Part shown: positions 5,618-8,907 of the stretch, piece by piece | Numbering within the stretch: the first letter of the stretch is position 1 | Layout of the letters: every line of letters starts with the position of its first letter | DNA from: Thermohalobaculum sp039817245 | GTDB taxonomy: Bacteria; Pseudomonadota; Alphaproteobacteria; Rhodobacterales; Rhodobacteraceae | Direction: 5' to 3' | DNA: 8,907 nucleotides | Assembly: GCA_039817245.1 (NCBI GenBank) | Contig: JBCBWF010000199.1 | Coordinates: 1-8,907, forward strand | The notes under the pieces: generated by a model | Seen by the model: the letters and a program-made list of their open reading frames with translations, nothing else | Databases searched by the model: none | What the model was told of the DNA's origin: nothing | Position numbers and translations under genes: made by a program

Positions 5618-8600
5618 GTGCAGTTCACAAAGCTCCGCATCGAGGGCTTCAAGTCGTTCGTCGATCCGACCGAGCTGGTGATCCTGCCCGGGCTGACCGG
5701 CGTGGTCGGGCCCAATGGCTGCGGCAAGTCCAACCTCCTGGAGGCGCTGCGCTGGGTGATGGGCGAGAGCCGCGCGCGGGCGATGCGCGGCGACGGGATG
5801 AACGACGTGATCTTCGCCGGCAGCCATGCGCGCCCGGCGCGCGCGCGGGCCCGGGTGGAGCTGCTGATCGACAACAGCGCGCGGCGCGCCCCTGCGCCCT
5901 TCAACGCGGCGGACGATATCGAGATCGGCCGGCGCATCACGCGCGACATCGGCTCGGCCTTCATGCTGAACGGGCGGACGGTGCGGGCGCGCGATATCCA
6001 CACGCTGTTCGCCGATGCGGCGACCGGGGCGAGCTCGCCCGCGCTGGTGCGCCAGGGGCAGATCTCGGAGCTGATCGAAGCCAAGCCGCGCCAGCGCCGG
6101 CGGATCCTGGAGGATGCGGCGGGGATCTCGGGGCTGCATCAGCGCCGGCATGAGAGCGAGCTGAAGCTGAACGCGGCGGAGGCCAATCTCGCGCGGGTGG
6201 ACGACGTGCTGGAGGGGCTGGAGACGCAGCTGCGCAGCCTGGCGCGCCAGGCGGGCGAGGCGCGGCGGTACCGGCGCCTGGCGGAGGCGCTGCGGCGCGC
6301 CGAGCGGCGGCTCCTGGAGCTGCGGCTGGAGGAGGCCGAGGCGGCAGCGGCGGCGCTGGCGGCGCAGCGCTCGGAGATCCTGGCGGGGCTCGCGCGGGCG
6401 GAGGCGGCGGTGCTGGCCACCGAGCGCGACCGCGAGACGGCCGAGGCCGCCCTGCCCCCGCTCCGCGAGGAGGAGACGGTCGCCGCGGCCGTCTACCAGC
6501 GGCTGGCCGTGGAGCGCGATGCGATCGACGAGCGGCGCAAGCGCGCGGAGGCTGAGATCTCGGCGCTGGCCCGCACCGCCGGGCAGCTGGCCGCCGATCT
6601 GGAACGCGAGCGCCAGCTCGGCTCCGATGCCGGCACCGCGCTCGAGCGCATCGGCGCGGAGCAGGAGACGCTCCGGCGGAAGTCGGACGGCGCGGAGGCG
6701 CAGGAGCGCGCGGCCGAGGCGGCGGCGAGCGCTGCGGCGGAGGCGCTGGCGCGGGACGAGGCGGCCTTCGATGCGGCTGCGGCCGATGCCGCGCGCCGCG
6801 TGGCCGAGGCCGAGGCCGCCGCGAAAGCCCTGCGCGACGCCGAGACGGCGGCCGCGGCGGCGCGCGCGGCGCTGGCGCGCGATGCCGAGGCGGCCGCCGC
6901 GCTGGAGGGTGCCGTCCGCGAGGCAGAGGGGGCCGTTGCGCGGGCACGCGCCGAGGCCGCTGCGGCCACCGACGCCGCGGGGGCTGCCGAGACGCGCCTG
7001 GCCGGTGCGGAGGCGGCGATGCAGCGCGCGCGCGAGGCGGAGGCCGCGGCCCGGCGCGACGCCTCCGAGACCGCGGCCGCCCATGGCGCCGTGGCTGCCG
7101 AGCGCAAGAGCGTCGAGGCGCTGCTGGCGGATGCGCAGGAGGGCGCGGCGGACCGGCTGATCGACCGGATCGAGGTCGCGCCCGGCTATGAGGCCGCGCT
7201 CGGCGCGATCTTCGGGGACACGCTGGCGCTTCCCGAATGCGCCGGGGATGCGGGGCCCGAGACCGGCTGGCGCGCGCTGGAGGCCCTGGAGGCCGGCGCG
7301 CCGCTACCGGCCGGGGCCGAGCCGCTTGGCAAGCATGTGGAGGCGCCGGCGGCGCTGAGCCGTCGTCTCGCCCGCGTCTGGGTCGTGCCGGCGGAGGCGG
7401 GGGCGGCGCTGCAGCCGGCGCTGGGGCCCGGCTGGTCCGCGGTCAGCCGCGACGGCGATCTCTGGCGCTGGGACGGGCTCTGCCGCCGCGGCGCCGATGC
7501 CCCCTCCCCGGCCGCCATGCGCCTTGCGCGGCGCAACCGGCTGAAGGCGCTGCGCGAGTCGGAGGCCGGGGCCGAGGCGGCCGCGACCGCCGCGGCCGAG
7601 GCACACGGGGCTGCGCGCGAGGCGTTGCAGGCAGCCACGACCGAGGAGCGCGCGGCGCGCGAGGCGAGGCGCACGGCCGAGGGGGCGAGCGCCGCCACCG
7701 CCCGCGCGCTGGCGGCGGCGGAGACGGAGGCGGCCAAGCTCGAGGCCCGCCGCGCGGCGCTGGCCGAAGCGCTGGAGGCCCGCCGCGCGGCCGAGGCGGA
7801 GGCGGCCGCTGCCCATGCCGCCGCCGAGGCCCGCGCCCGCGAGGTCGCCGATCCCGCAGGCGCGCAGGCGGCCCTCGCAGGCCTGCGCGACCGCGTGGCC
7901 GAGGCGCGCAAGGCGATGCTCGCGGCCCGTGCCGCGGCCGACGAGATCTCGCGCGCCAATCGCGGGCGCGAGCGCCGGCTGGCCGCGCTGGAACGCGAGC
8001 GCACCGACTGGGAACGCCGCGCGGGGGCGGCCGGCGGTCGCATCGAGGCGCTGGAGACACGGACGGCCGAGGCGACCGAGGCCCGGAAGAGCGCCGAGGA
8101 GCGCCCGGCGGAGATCGCGGCCGAGGCGGCACGCCTCGGCGATGCCCTCGCCGAGGCGCAGGCGCGCCGCAAACGCGCGGCCGATGCGCTGGGCGCCGGC
8201 GAAAGCGCGCTTGCCGCTGCCGCGGCCGCTGCACGGGCGGCCGAGAAGGCGGCCTCCGCCGCGCGCGAGGAGCGCGCCCGCCTGGAGGTGCGCAGCGAAT
8301 CCGCCGAGACCGCGGTGGCCGAGGCCCGCCAGCGCCTCGCCGAAGCCCCGGCGCCGAACCCGGCCCCAGCCACAGCCCCGGACGCCGAGACCGCCGAGAC
8401 CGAGTCGGCGGAGCGCGCACTGCCGGACACCCCGCGCGAGCTGGAAGCCGAGATCGCCCGGCTGACCCGCAAGCGCGACGCCATCGGCCCGGTCAATCTC
8501 CGCGCCGAGGCCGATCGCGAGGAGGTCGGCGCCGAACGCGACACGCTCCTCGCGGAGAAGGCCGATCTGGAAGCCGCCATCGCCAAGCTCCGCGGTGCCA

Positions 8601-8785
8601 TCGGCAGCCTCAACCGGGAGGGCCGCCAGCGCCTGACCGCGGCCTTCGACCGGGTGAACACGGCCTTCGCCGGGCTCTTCCGCGAGCTCTTCGGGGGCGG
8701 CGAGGCACGGCTCGTGATGGTGGAGGACGAGGATCCGCTGGAGGCGGGGCTCGAGATCCTCTGCCAGCCGCCGGGCAAGAAGCTC
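5618..8785 (+). CDS. smc: Chromosome segregation ATPase SMC, 3' truncated by a fold-back joint
   Basis: The 1056 codons of authentic sequence encode the bacterial condensin SMC subunit, which with ScpA and ScpB extrudes and aligns DNA loops in the nucleoid. The start is GTG 5618, giving V-Q-F-T-K-L-R-I-E-G-F-K-S-F as in family members. The N-terminal head has Walker A G-P-N-G-C-G-K-S (31-38), D-V-I-F-A-G, and V-R-Q-G-Q-I-S-E (144-151). The first Ala/Glu/Arg coiled coil is about 165-505, the hinge about 508-640 (A-D-R-L-I-D-R-I-E-V-A-P-G-Y), and the second coil about 640-905. A Pro/Ala stretch follows at 909-922, then G-P-V-N (957-960) of the C-terminal head. After L1056 the frame stays open to the window end, but the 40 further codons are antisense of smc itself and not real protein. 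The signature L-S-G-G, Walker B and D-loop, about 95 residues if the usual length of about 1150 applies, are absent from the plus strand. Confidence 0.95.
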
Positions 8786-8907
8786 GCCGCCGGACAGGAG
8801 CGACAGGCTGGAGAGCTTCTTGCCCGGCGGCTGTCAGAGGATCTCGAGCCCCGCCTCCAGCGGATCCTCGTCCACCACCATCACGAGCCGTGCCTCGCCG
8901 CCCCCGA
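8691..8907. repeat. Inverted repeat (fold-back) at the right end of the window
   Basis: Bases 8691-8785 and 8813-8907 are reverse complements over 95 positions, with only two mismatches, around a 27-base spacer (8786-8812). The left arm is the smc C-terminal coding sequence. The right arm is the same sequence on the minus strand and runs exactly to the last base of the window. The mismatches are at codons E versus V (GAG in the left arm, GTG in the minus-strand copy) and C versus stop (TGC versus TGA). No transposase, target duplication or terminal-repeat family accompanies it. A fold-back chimera at a contig end is the simplest reading. Confidence 0.95.
8786..8907 (-). pseudogene. Inverted partial copy of smc carrying the ABC signature motif
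   Basis: Read on the minus strand from 8907, this segment encodes G-G-G-E-A-R-L-V-M-V-V-D-E-D-P-L-E-A-G-L-E-I-L, then an in-frame TGA, then Q-P-P-G-K-K-L, and continues through the spacer as S-S-L-S-L-L-S-G-G. That last part is the SMC signature region expected directly after the plus-strand smc sequence stops at 8785. The segment is therefore the native continuation of the gene, attached in the wrong orientation. It is not a second smc gene. The internal TGA faces a TGC codon in the plus-strand arm and is probably a sequence error at a poorly covered end. Confidence 0.85.

Noticed and set aside
4646..7084. An 812-codon minus-strand open frame opposite dsbA and smc
   Set aside because: It is antisense to two well-recognised genes, is extremely Arg/Gly/Leu-rich, and matches the long stop-free shadows produced by high third-position G+C. 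No family motif is visible in it.
8786..8907. Apparent C-terminal extension of SMC with a V-H-H-H-H-E stretch
   Set aside because: It is the antisense of smc itself created by the inverted repeat. The histidines come from the reversed GTGATGGTGGTGG, not from a tag or a metal site.
8691..8907. Transposon terminal repeat, replication terminus or cruciform regulatory site
   Set aside because: There is no transposase, target duplication or known motif, and the arms are plain coding sequence of one conserved gene.
1..8907. CRISPR arrays, tRNA, rRNA, phage or defence genes
   Set aside because: No spaced direct repeats, cloverleaf or rRNA-like sequence was seen, and all substantial open regions are accounted for by housekeeping genes.

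Overview
The window is high-GC DNA (most lines sit between about 65 and 80% G+C by eye) and looks like an alphaproteobacterium of the Rhodobacterales type. Supporting signs are a CcrM-type GANTC adenine methyltransferase, a full set of conserved housekeeping genes with very Ala/Arg-rich proteins, a GTG-started SMC beginning V-Q-F-T-K-L, and AGGAG-type ribosome binding sites. The assignment is inferred from gene content and style, not from a database search.

Layout. Positions 1 to about 250 hold a fragment of a TctC/Bug-type solute receptor on the minus strand, at about 60% G+C. It abuts, head-on and without an intergenic gap, the 3' third of a PA0069-family radical SAM gene on the plus strand (about 232-639). 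After a strong palindrome come rnhB (764-1411) and ccrM (1531-2610) on the plus strand. mutY (2753-3913, minus strand) converges on ccrM. A 79-base divergent gap separates mutY from a DUF721/DciA-like gene (3993-4769), which is followed closely by a periplasmic DsbA-like thioredoxin-fold protein (4808-5410). A clear intrinsic terminator closes that pair. smc starts at GTG 5618 and runs to the right edge.

Function. Five of the six best-supported genes concern genome maintenance: removal of RNA from DNA (RNase HII), cell-cycle GANTC methylation (CcrM), repair of A opposite 8-oxoG (MutY), a likely replicative-helicase loader (DciA-like) and chromosome organisation (SMC). DsbA, an envelope disulfide protein, is the odd member. 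Two of only six GANTC sites in the whole window lie in the 119-base rnhB-ccrM gap or at its edge, which fits methylation-dependent control of ccrM.

Ends. Both ends look like chimeric joints. On the right, bases 8691-8785 are repeated in inverted orientation at 8813-8907 around a 27-base spacer. The spacer, read on the minus strand, is exactly the missing next stretch of smc (S-S-L-S-L-L-S-G-G, the ABC signature). The contig has therefore folded back on its own opposite strand, and the true smc 3' end, about 95 codons, is absent. This is the most striking structure in the window. It is more simply explained as an amplification or assembly chimera than as new biology. I did not find evidence of a previously undescribed system.
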